This document shows positions 35,142-45,947 of a stretch of DNA of 64,000 nt, piece after piece. How positions within the stretch are numbered: position 1 is the first letter of the stretch; every line of letters begins with the position of its first letter. The notes beneath the pieces are model-generated. The model saw nothing but the letters and a program-made list of their open reading frames with translations, made no database searches and was not told where the DNA came from. Origin of the DNA: Streptomyces sp. NBC_01465 (GTDB lineage Bacteria; Actinomycetota; Actinomycetes; Streptomycetales; Streptomycetaceae); contig NZ_CP109467.1 of the NCBI RefSeq assembly GCF_036227325.1, positions 248,001 through 312,000 of the forward strand, written 5' to 3'. A program made the position numbers and the translations under genes.

Positions 35142-35465
35142 ATGTGCCAGTCCGAATGGCGGCGCGCACGCGTCCAGGCGCAGCGCCTGGCCGAGTTCGC
35201 GCGGCTGCGCCGGGTCCGCGACCGGATCGACAGGGAATACGCACAGCCGCTGAACGTGGAGGCGCTCGCCCGTGATGCGAACATGCCCGCCGGACAGCTG
35301 AGCCGGCAGTTCCGGGCCGCCTACGGCCAGTCGCCGTACGCGTACCTGACGGCGCGCCGCATCGAGCGGGCGGCCAGGACCGGTCAGGAATCGAGAAGCC
35401 CCGGCCGCAGTGCGGCCTCTAGCGTGATGGTCACACACAACCCCAGTACAAGGAGCAGGACATGA
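35142..35465 (+). pseudogene. Truncated AraC-family regulator remnant
   Basis: The 107-residue frame begins like a small AraC/XylS DNA-binding protein: RLRRVRDRIDREYAQPLNVE, then the first helix-turn-helix LARDANMPAGQLSRQFRAAYG and SPYAYLTARRIERA. After residue 78 (about base 35377) the similarity ends abruptly, and the frame continues through the promoter box of the next VOC gene. The second helix-turn-helix and the C-terminal half are absent. It looks like a deletion that removed the 3' half of the regulator gene. The last 4 bases overlap the next ATG. Confidence 0.75.
35378..35400 (+). promoter_or_regulatory. Promoter box shared by the two VOC genes, copy 2
   Basis: A 23-base element beginning GACCGGTCAGGAATCGAG, about 60 bases before the second VOC gene, with a CTCTAGC element downstream as in copy 1. 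It lies inside the open frame of the AraC remnant, which marks the deletion junction. Confidence 0.5.
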
Positions 35466-35875
35466 AGGCGCACGTCAGCTCGATCCTTCTTGGCGTCCGG
35501 GACATGGACCGGGCCAAGCAGTTCTACACCGAGGGGCTCGGCTGGAAGATCCAGAGCGACTTCGGCATCTCGGTGTTCTTCGCGTCGGACGGCGCCTCGC
35601 CGGTCGGCTTCTACAGCCGCGAGGGCCTCGCCGGCCAGGTGGGCACGGACCAGGAGGGCAGCGGCTTCAGCGGACTGGTCATGACCTATGTCGTCCGCAG
35701 CGAGGCGCGGGTCGACGAGATCATGGCGGAGGCCCAGAAGGCCGGCGCCACGGTCCTCAAGCCCGCCGGCGCTCTGCCGTGGGGCGGGTACGGCGGCACC
35801 TTCGCCGACCCCGAGGGCTACATCTGGAGTCTCGGCTACAGCGCCCAGGGCGCCGACCAGCCCTACGCGGAGTAG
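35462..35875 (+). CDS. VOC (glyoxalase/bleomycin-resistance fold) protein
   Basis: A 137-residue VOC protein beginning VSSILLGVRDMDRAKQFYTE with the second module ending FADPEGYIWSLGYS, where the Glu is the usual metal-ligand region. It differs clearly from the first VOC protein, so the pair is not a recent duplication, although both have the same promoter box. AAGGAGCAGG-type ribosome site directly upstream. Confidence 0.87.
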   Translation: MKAHVSSILLGVRDMDRAKQFYTEGLGWKIQSDFGISVFFASDGASPVGFYSREGLAGQVGTDQEGSGFSGLVMTYVVRSEARVDEIMAEAQKAGATVLKPAGALPWGGYGGTFADPEGYIWSLGYSAQGADQPYAE

Positions 35876-35917
35876 CCACGAGCTCTGCCTCACCGCCTTC
35901 CAGGACAGGAGAAGACC

Positions 35918-36352
35918 ATGAAGTTTCAGTCCATTGTCGAGCCGCCCGAGCCCATGCGGGGGCTGGAAGTTCCGCCCGAGGTCGTAGCAGCGCTCGGCGA
36001 GGGCTCCCGGCCGCCCGTGACGATCACGATCAACGGGCACTCCTGGAAGAGCCGGCTCGCCCACCTGCGCGGCCGCCACCTGATCGGCCTCAGCCATGCC
36101 AACAGGGAGGCCGCGGAGGTGGAGATCGGCGAGGAGATCGAGGTCGAGGTGGAGCTCGACACCGAGCCGCGCGTCGTCGTCGAACCTGCGGACTTCACGC
36201 AGGCCCTGGACGACGACCCGGCTGCCCGCGCCGCCTACGACCACCTCTCGTACAGCCGCAAGCGCGAGCACGTGCGCGCCATCGAGAGCGCGAAGAAGCC
36301 CGAGACGCGCCAACGGCGCATCGAGAAGGCCATCGCCACCCTGGGAAGCTGA
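35918..36352 (+). CDS. DUF1905/YdeI-OmpD-associated family protein
   Basis: A 144-residue soluble protein. The N-terminal DUF1905 beta-barrel shows VTITINGHSWKSRLAHLRGRH; the C-terminal YdeI/OmpD-associated helical part has FTQALDDDPAARAAYDHLSY, SRKREHVRAIESAKKPETR and QRRIEKAI. Family members are small cytoplasmic proteins of uncertain function. AGGAGA precedes the ATG. Confidence 0.85.
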   Translation: MKFQSIVEPPEPMRGLEVPPEVVAALGEGSRPPVTITINGHSWKSRLAHLRGRHLIGLSHANREAAEVEIGEEIEVEVELDTEPRVVVEPADFTQALDDDPAARAAYDHLSYSRKREHVRAIESAKKPETRQRRIEKAIATLGS

Positions 36353-36356
36353 TGCG

Positions 36357-37535
36357 TCAGCGGCGTACGCGCGGCATTCCCAGGCCGATCCAGGAGATGA
36401 TCTCGCGCTGGATCTCGTTGTTGCCTCCGCCGAAGGTGAAGATGACGGCGGACCGGTAGCCGCGCTCCAGCTCACCGTGGAGCACGGTTCCCGCCGAGCC
36501 CTCCTTCAGTGCGCCCGCCGCACCGACGACCTCCATCAGCCAGGCGTACGCGTCCCGGCGCGCCTCCGATCCGTAGACCTTGACGGCGGAGGCGTCCTGG
36601 GGAGTGAGGGTGCCGTTCTGGACGGCGTTGACCATCTGCCAGTTGAGGAGCTTCATCGCGTCGAGCTTGGTGTGGGTCTTCGCGAGGCGGCCGCGGACCC
36701 AGCCGAGGTCGATGACGCGCCGGCCGTCGGCGAGCTTGGTGTCGGCGGCCCAGCGCTGGACGTTGTGGAGCGCGCGGATGGCCATGGTGCCGTGGGCGGC
36801 GAGGGTGACGCGCTCGTGATTGAGCTGGTTGGTGATCAGCCGCCAGCCCTTGTTCTCCTCGCCGACGCGGCGGGTGACGGGGACGCGGATGTTCTCGTAG
36901 TAGCTGGCCGTGGTGTCGTGCGAGGCCAGGGTGTTGATGAGGGTGCAGGTGTAGCCGGGGTCCGAGGTCGGGACCAGGAGCATGGTGATGCCCTTGTGGG
37001 CCGGGGCGTCGGGGTCGGTGCGTACCGCGAGCCAGACCCAGTCGGCCGTGTCGCCGTTGGTGGTCCAGATCTTCTGGCCGTTGACGATGTACTCGTCGCC
37101 CTCGCGCACGGCCCGGGTCTTCAGCGCCGCGAGGTCGGTGCCCGCGTCCGGCTCGCTGTAGCCGATGGCGAAGTCGATCTCGCCCTTGAGGATCTTCGGC
37201 AGGAAGTACGCCTTCTGCTCGTCGGTGCCGAACTGCATGATCGTGGGGCCGACGGTGTTGAGCGCCATGAGCGGCAGCGGAACGCCGGCCTGGGCGGCCT
37301 CGTCGAAGAAGATGAACTGTTCCATCGGGGAGAGCCCGCGGCCGCCGTACTCCTTGGGCCAGCCGACGCCGAGCCAGCCGTCGGTGCCCAGACGCCGGAC
37401 GGTCTCGCGGTAGAACTGCTTCTGGGCCGCGGGGTCGCCGTAGCGCGCATAGGCGTTGTCGGGAACCAACTCCGCGAAGTAGGCGCGCAGTTCGGTCCGC
37501 AACTGCTGCTGCTCAGGCGTGTATTCGAGGTGCAC
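36357..37535 (-). CDS. Acyl-CoA dehydrogenase (FadE-like)
   Basis: A 392-residue flavoprotein that introduces a 2,3-double bond in an acyl-CoA. Features: N-terminal helix EYTPEQQQLRTELRAYFAEL, the FAD-binding region IGYSEPDAGTDLAALKTRA, KIWTTNGDTADWVW, and the C-terminal FGGGNNEIQREIISWIG. The usual catalytic Glu region lies in the C-terminal helix bundle. GTG 37535 is chosen because GGAGGGG sits 2-8 bases upstream; the longer frame to 37601 lacks homology. A perfect KstR-type motif lies 52 bases upstream, suggesting steroid side-chain catabolism. Confidence 0.9.
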   Translation of the reverse strand: MHLEYTPEQQQLRTELRAYFAELVPDNAYARYGDPAAQKQFYRETVRRLGTDGWLGVGWPKEYGGRGLSPMEQFIFFDEAAQAGVPLPLMALNTVGPTIMQFGTDEQKAYFLPKILKGEIDFAIGYSEPDAGTDLAALKTRAVREGDEYIVNGQKIWTTNGDTADWVWLAVRTDPDAPAHKGITMLLVPTSDPGYTCTLINTLASHDTTASYYENIRVPVTRRVGEENKGWRLITNQLNHERVTLAAHGTMAIRALHNVQRWAADTKLADGRRVIDLGWVRGRLAKTHTKLDAMKLLNWQMVNAVQNGTLTPQDASAVKVYGSEARRDAYAWLMEVVGAAGALKEGSAGTVLHGELERGYRSAVIFTFGGGNNEIQREIISWIGLGMPRVRR

Positions 37536-37586
37536 GGCCCCTCCAGGCGTCTCGCTGTCCGTCCGTCCCTGCGGCGGCGCACACAG

Positions 37587-37600
37587 TAGAACGTGTTCCA
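37587..37600. promoter_or_regulatory. KstR-type operator candidate upstream of the acyl-CoA dehydrogenase
   Basis: TAGAACGTGTTCCA fits the TnnAACnnGTTnnA pattern of the cholesterol-catabolism repressor KstR at every defined position. It is 52 bases upstream of the dehydrogenase start. Confidence 0.55.
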
Positions 37601-37648
37601 AGAATCCGGAAGGGGCGCGGGCTCCTCACCTGCGGGGGTGACCGATCG

Positions 37649-38158
37649 TCAGCGGCGTTGCAGCAGGCCCCGTACGTACGCCGCCTGGCCCGCGTGCTGC
37701 AGATCGTCGGAGATGACGCTGATCAGCCGCACGCCCAGGGTGACGTGCGGTGTCCACCGTTCGTCGACGATCCGGTCGAGCGCACCGTCGTCGAGGCTCC
37801 GTACGAAGGACAGGGTCTGCTCGTGCACGGCGTCGTAGTACCCGCGCAACTGGTCGGCGGAGACGGCCCGGACCGCCGCGACCTCCTTGGCCGTGTGCCC
37901 GTACCCCGTCTCTCCGTCGTCGAGGGCCAGTTGGAACCGGCCGGCCCAGCCCTGCGCGGTCCACACCTGGTCGAGACCGGCCGCGTCGGCGACATGGTCG
38001 TCCTGTACGCGGGTGAGGTGCCACACCAGCCAGCCGATCGAGTTCGCGCCCTCGTCCGGCCGGAACTCCAGTTCCTCGGGCGAGAGGCCGTCGATCGCGC
38101 CGTGCACTTCCTCCTGGACGCGTCCGAACGCGTCCGCCAAAAACTCTGCAGTGTTCAT
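37649..38158 (-). CDS. DinB/DUF664 family protein (four-helix-bundle putative metalloenzyme)
   Basis: A 169-residue DinB-superfamily protein. Putative metal-binding histidines are in SIGWLVWHLTR (about residue 53) and SDDLQHAGQAAYVRG near the C-terminus, with a third in the middle region (YGHTAKEV or the AVHEQ His). Family members may be thiol-dependent S-transferases of the bacillithiol/mycothiol type. The ATG at 38158 (MNTAEFLAD) is preferred. Divergent from the PAP2/kinase fusion gene with a 64-base spacer. Confidence 0.82.
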   Translation of the reverse strand: MNTAEFLADAFGRVQEEVHGAIDGLSPEELEFRPDEGANSIGWLVWHLTRVQDDHVADAAGLDQVWTAQGWAGRFQLALDDGETGYGHTAKEVAAVRAVSADQLRGYYDAVHEQTLSFVRSLDDGALDRIVDERWTPHVTLGVRLISVISDDLQHAGQAAYVRGLLQRR

Positions 38159-38222
38159 CCGCCCATACTCACCCATGCGCCGTCCGCGGAGTGTTCACCA
38201 GCGCCGGGGGTACGCGCCCGGC

Positions 38223-39521
38223 ATGGGAGACCTCCGCACAACCGCCTACGGCCTGTTGTGGCCGGCCGGGGCCGCCGCAATGGGGATGTCGGGCAACCGC
38301 CGTGCGCGCCGGGCCGCTCTGCGGGGCGCCGGGTCGATGGTGCTGGCCTCCGCCGCCTGTGCCGTCACCGGGGCGTCACCGTCCGGGTCCGCCGCCTCCG
38401 CTGCCGCGTTCACCGCGGGCGTCGCCCTGGAGTCGTCGCGACTGGGGGCCACCCTGGCTCCTGTCGTCGCGGCGGTCACCGTGGCCCGTGCACGTCACGG
38501 CGTACACGGTGTCGGCCAGGTCCTCGCAGGCGTCGCCATCGGCGCCGGTGTCGCCGCGGCGACCTGCCGCTGGTGGCCGCTGTACCGGGACGCGCCCGCG
38601 GACACCGCGCGGCCGGGCGTCGCCGTCCCCGCGCTGCCCGCGGGGCGGGGGCTGATCGTGGTGGTCAACGGTGACGCGGGCGGTGAAGCCCCCGCCGAGG
38701 TCGAGTTGCGGTCGCTGCTCCCGGAGGCGGAGCTGCGCCTCTGCGCCGCCGGCGACGGTCTGGACGCCGTACTCGACCGGGCGGTGAAGGACGTTCTCGA
38801 CGGCGGCGGCGCGCTGGGCGTGGCCGGTGGGGACGGGACGGTCAACGCGGCAGCCGTACGGGCCGCCGAGAACGGGCTGCCGCTGGCGGTGTTCCCCGCC
38901 GGTACGCTCAACCACTTCGCCGCCGACCTCGGGCTGCCCACCCTCGCGTCCGCCGCCGAAGCCGTCGAGGCGGGCTGCGGCGGAGCGGTCGACCTCGGCC
39001 GGGTCTCCGGGGCAGGCTCGCGCACGTACTTCCTCAACACCTTCAGCATCGGCGTCTACCCCGAACTCGTCCGGGCCCGCGAGGCCCGCGAAACGCGCCT
39101 GGGCAAATGGCCCGCGCTCTGCCTGGGTCTGCTCCGGGTGCTCGCCGACGGCACACCCAGCGAGGTCACCGTCGACGGGAGGCGGCGCCTGCTGTGGCTG
39201 CTGTTCGCCGGCAACAGCCGTTACGACCCGCCGGGTTTCGCCCCCACCTACCGCCGCAGCCTCGACGACGGGCTGCTCGACCTCCGCTTCGTGGACGGCA
39301 GCCATCCCTTCGCCCGTACGCGGCTCGTCACGGCCTTCCTCACCGGCACCCTCACCCGCTCCCGTGTGTACCAGGCGACCACCGCGACCCGGATACGCAT
39401 CGGCGGAGTGGGCGATGAGGAGGACTACTCCCGCGACGGAGAGGTGAGCCCCGCCCCCGACACGCTGGTCGTGGACAAGCTGGTCCGCGCGCTGACCGTC
39501 TATCTGCCCGTGCCGCGGTGA
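38223..39521 (+). CDS. Degenerate PAP2 domain fused to a diacylglycerol-kinase catalytic domain
   Basis: A 432-residue lipid-metabolism protein. C-terminal part (about 143-432) is a DAGK/LCB5 kinase with GGDGTVNAA at 202-210 and PAGTLNHFA at 225-233, which phosphorylates diacylglycerol or a similar lipid. The N-terminal part (1-120) aligns to PAP2 lipid phosphatases but lacks the membrane-spanning start, and its motifs are altered: PSGS (53-56) replaces PSGH, and ARARHGVHGVGQ replaces SR...H...D. The phosphatase half should therefore be inactive while the kinase half appears intact. ATG 38223 is the likely start. Confidence 0.82.
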   Translation: MGDLRTTAYGLLWPAGAAAMGMSGNRRARRAALRGAGSMVLASAACAVTGASPSGSAASAAAFTAGVALESSRLGATLAPVVAAVTVARARHGVHGVGQVLAGVAIGAGVAAATCRWWPLYRDAPADTARPGVAVPALPAGRGLIVVVNGDAGGEAPAEVELRSLLPEAELRLCAAGDGLDAVLDRAVKDVLDGGGALGVAGGDGTVNAAAVRAAENGLPLAVFPAGTLNHFAADLGLPTLASAAEAVEAGCGGAVDLGRVSGAGSRTYFLNTFSIGVYPELVRAREARETRLGKWPALCLGLLRVLADGTPSEVTVDGRRRLLWLLFAGNSRYDPPGFAPTYRRSLDDGLLDLRFVDGSHPFARTRLVTAFLTGTLTRSRVYQATTATRIRIGGVGDEEDYSRDGEVSPAPDTLVVDKLVRALTVYLPVPR

Positions 39522-39534
39522 CCGGCCGCTGCGG

Positions 39535-39786
39535 TCACCGGCGGCTCTCGCTGTCCCGGCGGTCCTGCCGGTTCCACCGGCCGCGGCGCTGACGACGGTA
39601 CCTGCGGTCCCACCGGTCCTGACGGTCCCGGTAGTCGCGGTACTCGCCGTACTCGGAATCGCTCCCCCGGCCCCGGCCGGACCGGACGAGCCCGAAGACG
39701 ACGACGGCTGCGGCGATCCACCAGATGGGGTTGGCGAAGCCGAAGCCGAAGAGGATGACGAGAAGGATGAGCAGCAGGACGAACAC
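39535..39786 (-). CDS. Small membrane protein with Arg/Asp-rich tail
   Basis: An 83-residue protein of unknown function. A hydrophobic N-terminus (two close segments: VLLLILLVILFGFGFA and WWIAAAVVVFGLV) is followed by a highly charged tail, RDYRDRQDRWDRRYRRQRRG, rich in Arg, Asp and Tyr. Similar small hydrophobic-plus-charged proteins are frequent in Streptomyces. It converges on the kinase fusion gene with a 13-base gap. Confidence 0.6.
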   Translation of the reverse strand: MFVLLLILLVILFGFGFANPIWWIAAAVVVFGLVRSGRGRGSDSEYGEYRDYRDRQDRWDRRYRRQRRGRWNRQDRRDSESRR

Positions 39787-39888
39787 GGCGGGCCTCCCGG
39801 GGGCCGGAGCTGAGTGGCGCGGCCGGGGGCTGGAGCCTCACTCAACAGCGTAGTCCTGCTCAGAGGTTGCCGATACGCTCCCTGTCCT

Positions 39889-40995
39889 TCAGCGGGAGGG
39901 CACGGCGAAGCGCAGGATGCGTACCCAGGTCGATCCGTACTGCTTCCACAGCGGACCGGTGACATAGGGGATGCCGCTGCGCTCGCAGAGCTCACGCACC
40001 TGCGGGGCGATCTCAGCGTAGCGATTGCTCGGCAGATCGGGGAAGGCGTGGTGCTCGATCTGGTGGCCGAGGTTGCCGCTCAGGATGTGGAACAGGGGGC
40101 CGCCCTCGATGTTGGCCGAGCCCTGGATCTGCCGCAGGTACCAGGCGCCGCGCGACTCGCCGTCGATGTGTTCCTCGGTGAACGTCTGGACGCCCTGGGG
40201 GAAGTGGCCGCAGAAGATGATCGTGTGGGTCCACAGGTTGCGCACGGTGTTGGCGGTGAGGTTGCCGAGCAGGCAGGGCAGTGCGGAGGGGCCGGCGAGG
40301 AGCGGGAAGAGGACGTAGTCCTTGGCGAGTTGGCGGCCGGCCTTGGCGAGGAGTCCGGTCAGGTCGCCGAACAGGGCACGCAGGGATTTGCGGCCCGCGG
40401 CGACGGCATCGGGCTCCAGGTCGTAGAGGGCGATGCCCCACTCGAAGAGGGGCGCGAGGAGGAAGTTGTAGAGGGGCTGGGCGAGATGGCGCGGCTGCCA
40501 GCGCTGGTCGGCACTCATCCGGAAGACGACGTAGCCGAGGTCGCGGTCGCGGCCCACGACGTTCGTCCAGGTGTGGTGCAGATGGTTGTGGGTGTGCTTC
40601 CAGGCCTCGGCGGGTGTGAGGAAGTCCCATTCCCAGGTGGTGGAGTGGACCGCGGGGTCACCCATCCAGTCCCACTGACCGTGGAGGATGTTGTGGCCCA
40701 GTTCCATGTTCTCCAGGATCTTGGCGGTGGCGAGCAGGGCGGTGCCCGCGAACCAGGAGGGAGGGAAGAGGGAGACGGCGAGTGCGGCCCGTCCTCCCGC
40801 CTCCAGAGCGCGCTGGGTTGCGATCACGGTGTGGATGTAGCGGGTGTCCTCGGCGCCGCGCGCGGCGATGATCTCGGCGCGGATCCGGTCGAGTTCGTGG
40901 CCGAGGGCCTCCTCGGTGGTCGGGGTGAGTTCGGCGTATTCGGTGGTCTCTGTGTGCTCGGTGAGTGTCACGGGGCTCCTTGTGCGCTCAGGCAT
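39889..40995 (-). CDS. Membrane fatty acid desaturase
   Basis: A 368-residue di-iron acyl desaturase. The three histidine boxes are intact: HNILHG, HTHNHLHH, and HQIEHH. Hydrophobic segments lie between them (ALAVSLFPPSWFAGTALL and FPLLAGPSALPCLLG). It introduces a double bond into membrane acyl chains, using electrons from the reductase encoded immediately upstream. Its ATG overlaps the reductase stop by 8 bases; a GTG at 40971 with AAGGAG nearby is an alternative start. Confidence 0.93.
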   Translation of the reverse strand: MPERTRSPVTLTEHTETTEYAELTPTTEEALGHELDRIRAEIIAARGAEDTRYIHTVIATQRALEAGGRAALAVSLFPPSWFAGTALLATAKILENMELGHNILHGQWDWMGDPAVHSTTWEWDFLTPAEAWKHTHNHLHHTWTNVVGRDRDLGYVVFRMSADQRWQPRHLAQPLYNFLLAPLFEWGIALYDLEPDAVAAGRKSLRALFGDLTGLLAKAGRQLAKDYVLFPLLAGPSALPCLLGNLTANTVRNLWTHTIIFCGHFPQGVQTFTEEHIDGESRGAWYLRQIQGSANIEGGPLFHILSGNLGHQIEHHAFPDLPSNRYAEIAPQVRELCERSGIPYVTGPLWKQYGSTWVRILRFAVPSR

Positions 40996-42073
40996 CGAGG
41001 GCGAGCGGACCAGCGGCCGCGGTCACGCAGGTCTGGATCAACTGACCTGTACGGTCGTGGAGTTCACCGGTGCGCAGGTCGCGCACCCGGCCGTGTGTCA
41101 GTGGGGTCAGACAGCCGAAGCAGATCCCGCGCCGGCATCCGTACGGCATCGGCACCCCCGCCGCCTCGCCCACTTCGAGAAGGGGCGCCGCCGGGTCCGC
41201 GTCGGCTTCGACGCCGGTACGGGTGAACCGCACGCGGCCGCCGGTGGCGTCCGCGCCCGCCGGCAGGACCGGGGAGAGTGCGAAGTGCTCCAGGTGCAGG
41301 CGGTCGCCCCGGCCCGACCGCGCCCAGTGCCCCTCGACCGCGTCGAGCAGCGGGGCCGGGCCGCACGCCCAGGTCTCGCGCTCGCGCCAGTCGGGGCACA
41401 GGCGGGCCAGGGCGTCCGGGGTGAGCCTGCCGTGCGGGCGGGTGTGGTGCTCGTGGTAGCGGAGCCAGTTCAACTGCCTCCGTGCGACCCGGAGTTCGTA
41501 ACTGAAGATGCTGTCGCGGGCGGTCGGCGCGCTGTGCACCAGTACGACGTCGGGGTGCGGGGGCCGGCGGCTCATGAGCGTACGGAGCATGCCCATGACC
41601 GGGGTGATGCCGCTGCCCGCGGTGAACATCAGCATGCGGGGCGGCAGGACGGCGGGGAGGGCGAACTCCCCCTGGGCGGGCCCGATGCGGAGCACCGCCC
41701 CGGGCCGGGTCCGGTGGGCCAGCCGCGGTGAGACCCTGCCGCCGGGAGCCGCTTTGACGGTGATGGTCAGCAGACGGTCGGGCCGGTCCGGGGAGGAGGT
41801 GAGGGAGTACGTACGCCAGTGCCGTACGCCGTCCAACTCGACGCCGACCGGAAGGTACTGCCCGGGGCGGTGCCCCGACCAGCCCCGGCCGGGCCTCAGC
41901 GTGAGCGTGGTGGTGTCCGGGGTCTCCGCGCGTACGGCCGCCACACGCGCCGCCGGGTGGCGGGCGTCGAGCAGCGGGTCGATCAGACCGAGGTAGTCGT
42001 CCGGGGCGAGCGGGCTGGTCAGCCAGGAGGCTGCGGTCAGCAGCCTGCCGACCAGGGCCGGTGTCGCGGGCAT
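40988..42073 (-). CDS. Ferredoxin reductase with C-terminal [2Fe-2S] domain (desaturase electron donor)
   Basis: A 361-residue FNR-type reductase. FAD-binding RTYSLTSSP, NAD-binding MLMFTAGSGITPVMGM, and a plant-type ferredoxin domain with the Cys ligands CRRGICFGC plus a later Cys in LIQTCVT. It passes electrons from NAD(P)H to the desaturase, with which it overlaps by 8 bases. I chose ATG 42073 (MPATPALVG) because AGAGG sits 9 bases upstream; the frame is open to a GTG at 42154. Confidence 0.9.
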   Translation of the reverse strand: MPATPALVGRLLTAASWLTSPLAPDDYLGLIDPLLDARHPAARVAAVRAETPDTTTLTLRPGRGWSGHRPGQYLPVGVELDGVRHWRTYSLTSSPDRPDRLLTITVKAAPGGRVSPRLAHRTRPGAVLRIGPAQGEFALPAVLPPRMLMFTAGSGITPVMGMLRTLMSRRPPHPDVVLVHSAPTARDSIFSYELRVARRQLNWLRYHEHHTRPHGRLTPDALARLCPDWRERETWACGPAPLLDAVEGHWARSGRGDRLHLEHFALSPVLPAGADATGGRVRFTRTGVEADADPAAPLLEVGEAAGVPMPYGCRRGICFGCLTPLTHGRVRDLRTGELHDRTGQLIQTCVTAAAGPLALDA

Positions 42074-42299
42074 CCGCAGCATCCTCTCGTGGCGCAGCGC
42101 TGATGCGCTGCGTACGTCGAGTCGTCCCGGGCCCGGCTCCGCCCACGTAACCACGCTTGTGGGGATGTGCGCGTGCCGAGGGGGACTATTCCGCCATGGG
42201 CGGGGCTGCGGAGTCCGTGGCGCGCCCGGCCGCCGTCCACCGTGGTCTGCGGGGACGAGGCCGGACGGCCGTGGCGGATATGGCCGGTTCAGCTCATCG

Positions 42300-44628
<2,329 letters not shown>

Positions 44629-44752
44629 TTCGGTGCCTTCCGCTCCGTACCGCCCATGTCCCCCAGCACATCACGGCTGTTGGCATGCACCGGCACGCCC
44701 CCCTTGCGCTGTAGCGGAGCACCTCGGTAAGGCGGTACGGTCCCGAGGACAT

Positions 44753-44846
44753 GACGAAGGTGTGACGGAAGTCCGGTGAGATCCCGGCACGGTCGCGCCA
44801 CTGTGTACCCGTATCCGTACGGGAAGTCAGACCCGGCACCTTCGTC
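44753..44846 (+). ncRNA. Cobalamin riboswitch upstream of cbtB
   Basis: The B12-box is plain (GCGCGCCACTGTG-type GCCACTG at about 44797), with GGTGAGATCC and the GAAGTCAG segment downstream. The closing stem P1 is a perfect 10-bp pairing: GACGAAGGTG (44753-44762) with CACCTTCGTC (44837-44846). It precedes cbtB by 45 bases. It should turn off the cobalt uptake genes when adenosylcobalamin is abundant. Confidence 0.9.
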
Positions 44847-44891
44847 TCAGGCACCACGATCGGGACGCGTGTTCCCCCAGGAGGTTCTGCC

Positions 44892-45110
44892 ATGGCACAG
44901 ACTGCTGCGCCCAGCGCCGTCGACACCCCGGCCATCACACCCATCTCCCTGAAGGCCATTGCCCCTTGGGCGGTCTTCTTCGGCATCCTCATGCTCGTCC
45001 TGCTGTACTTCGTCGGCGCCGAACAGGGCGCCACTTCGCTGATCTCCGGCGAGAACGTCCACGAGTGGGTCCACGACGGACGCCACCTGCTCGGCTTCCC
45101 CTGCCACTGA
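44892..45110 (+). CDS. cbtB: Cobalt transporter subunit CbtB
   Basis: A 72-residue CbtB protein. One transmembrane helix (WAVFFGILMLVLLYFVG) is followed by the C-terminal metal-binding tail HEWVHDGRHLLGFPCH, rich in His with a terminal Cys-His. CbtB works with CbtA in cobalt import for B12 synthesis. It lies under the cobalamin riboswitch and starts 19 bases before cbtA. Confidence 0.95.
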   Translation: MAQTAAPSAVDTPAITPISLKAIAPWAVFFGILMLVLLYFVGAEQGATSLISGENVHEWVHDGRHLLGFPCH

Positions 45111-45129
45111 GAACCGGGGGTACCCACGC

Positions 45130-45894
45130 GTGAACTCCATATCGGTCCGCGCCCTCCTGGTGCGCGGCATGCTCGCCGGTCTCGTGGCCGGCGTTCTGGC
45201 CCTGGTCGTGGCCTATCTGCTCGGTGAGCCCCGGGTGGACTCGGCCATCGCCCTCGAAAGCCACCACCATGAACACGGCGAGGAACTGGTCAGCCGCTCG
45301 CTGCAGTCCACGGCCGGACTCGCCACGGGTGTACTCCTCTTCGGAGTCGCTCTCGGCGGGATCGCCGCGCTGGCGTTCTGCTTCGCACTGGGGCGCATCG
45401 GCCGGTTCGGCCCGCGGGCCACTGCCGCGCTGGTCTCCGTCGGCGCGCTGGTGAGCGTGTACGTCGTACCGTTCCTGAAGTACCCGGCCAATCCGCCGGC
45501 CGTTGGCGATGCCGACACCATCGGCAAACGCACCACCCTGTACTTCCTGATGATCGCGCTCAGCGTGCTCCTCACCGTCGGGGCGGTCATCCTCGGCAAG
45601 CGTCTGGCGCCCCGTCTCGGCAACTGGAACGCGAGTGTCGTCGCCGGTGCGGCTTTCCTCGTCGCCGTCGGTCTCTCCTACGCCTTCCTGCCCTCGGTCA
45701 ACGAGGTCCCGAAGGAGTTCCCGGCCACGCTGCTCTGGCAGTTCAGGCTGGCGGCCCTGGGGATCCAGCTGACCCTGTGGACCGGCTTCGGCCTGCTCTT
45801 CGGCCACCTCGCCGAGCGTCTGCTCGTCCCGAAGGCCACCGCGGCGACCCGGGAGAACCAGGCCGTCGCACGGGCCGCGGCTCCCGTGAACTGA
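45130..45894 (+). CDS. cbtA: Cobalt transporter subunit CbtA
   Basis: A 254-residue membrane protein with about five to six transmembrane segments and a His-rich extracytoplasmic loop ESHHHEHGEEL near residue 45 that should bind Co2+. It contains family segments ALLVRGMLAGLVAGVLALVV and LPSVNEVPKEFPATLLWQFR. GTG start; operon with cbtB. Confidence 0.95.
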   Translation: MNSISVRALLVRGMLAGLVAGVLALVVAYLLGEPRVDSAIALESHHHEHGEELVSRSLQSTAGLATGVLLFGVALGGIAALAFCFALGRIGRFGPRATAALVSVGALVSVYVVPFLKYPANPPAVGDADTIGKRTTLYFLMIALSVLLTVGAVILGKRLAPRLGNWNASVVAGAAFLVAVGLSYAFLPSVNEVPKEFPATLLWQFRLAALGIQLTLWTGFGLLFGHLAERLLVPKATAATRENQAVARAAAPVN

Positions 45895-45908
45895 CCGCGC
45901 GCACCCCC

Positions 45909-45947
45909 ATGCGGAACCCGCCGGAACACCACCGGCGGGTTCCGCAT
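45909..45947 (+). terminator. Perfect 16-bp hairpin between cbtA and the ferredoxin gene
   Basis: ATGCGGAACCCGCCGG, 7-base loop, CCGGCGGGTTCCGCAT, all 16 pairs perfect. It follows the cbtA stop by 15 bases and lies 30 bases before the ferredoxin ATG. It is a strong terminator candidate, or a regulator of readthrough into the ferredoxin gene. No U-tract. Confidence 0.75.

Noticed and set aside
45909-45947. IS or att-site end in the cbtA-ferredoxin gap
   Set aside because: The inverted repeat is a single compact hairpin with a 7-base loop, with no direct target duplication or recombinase nearby; it is best read as a terminator.
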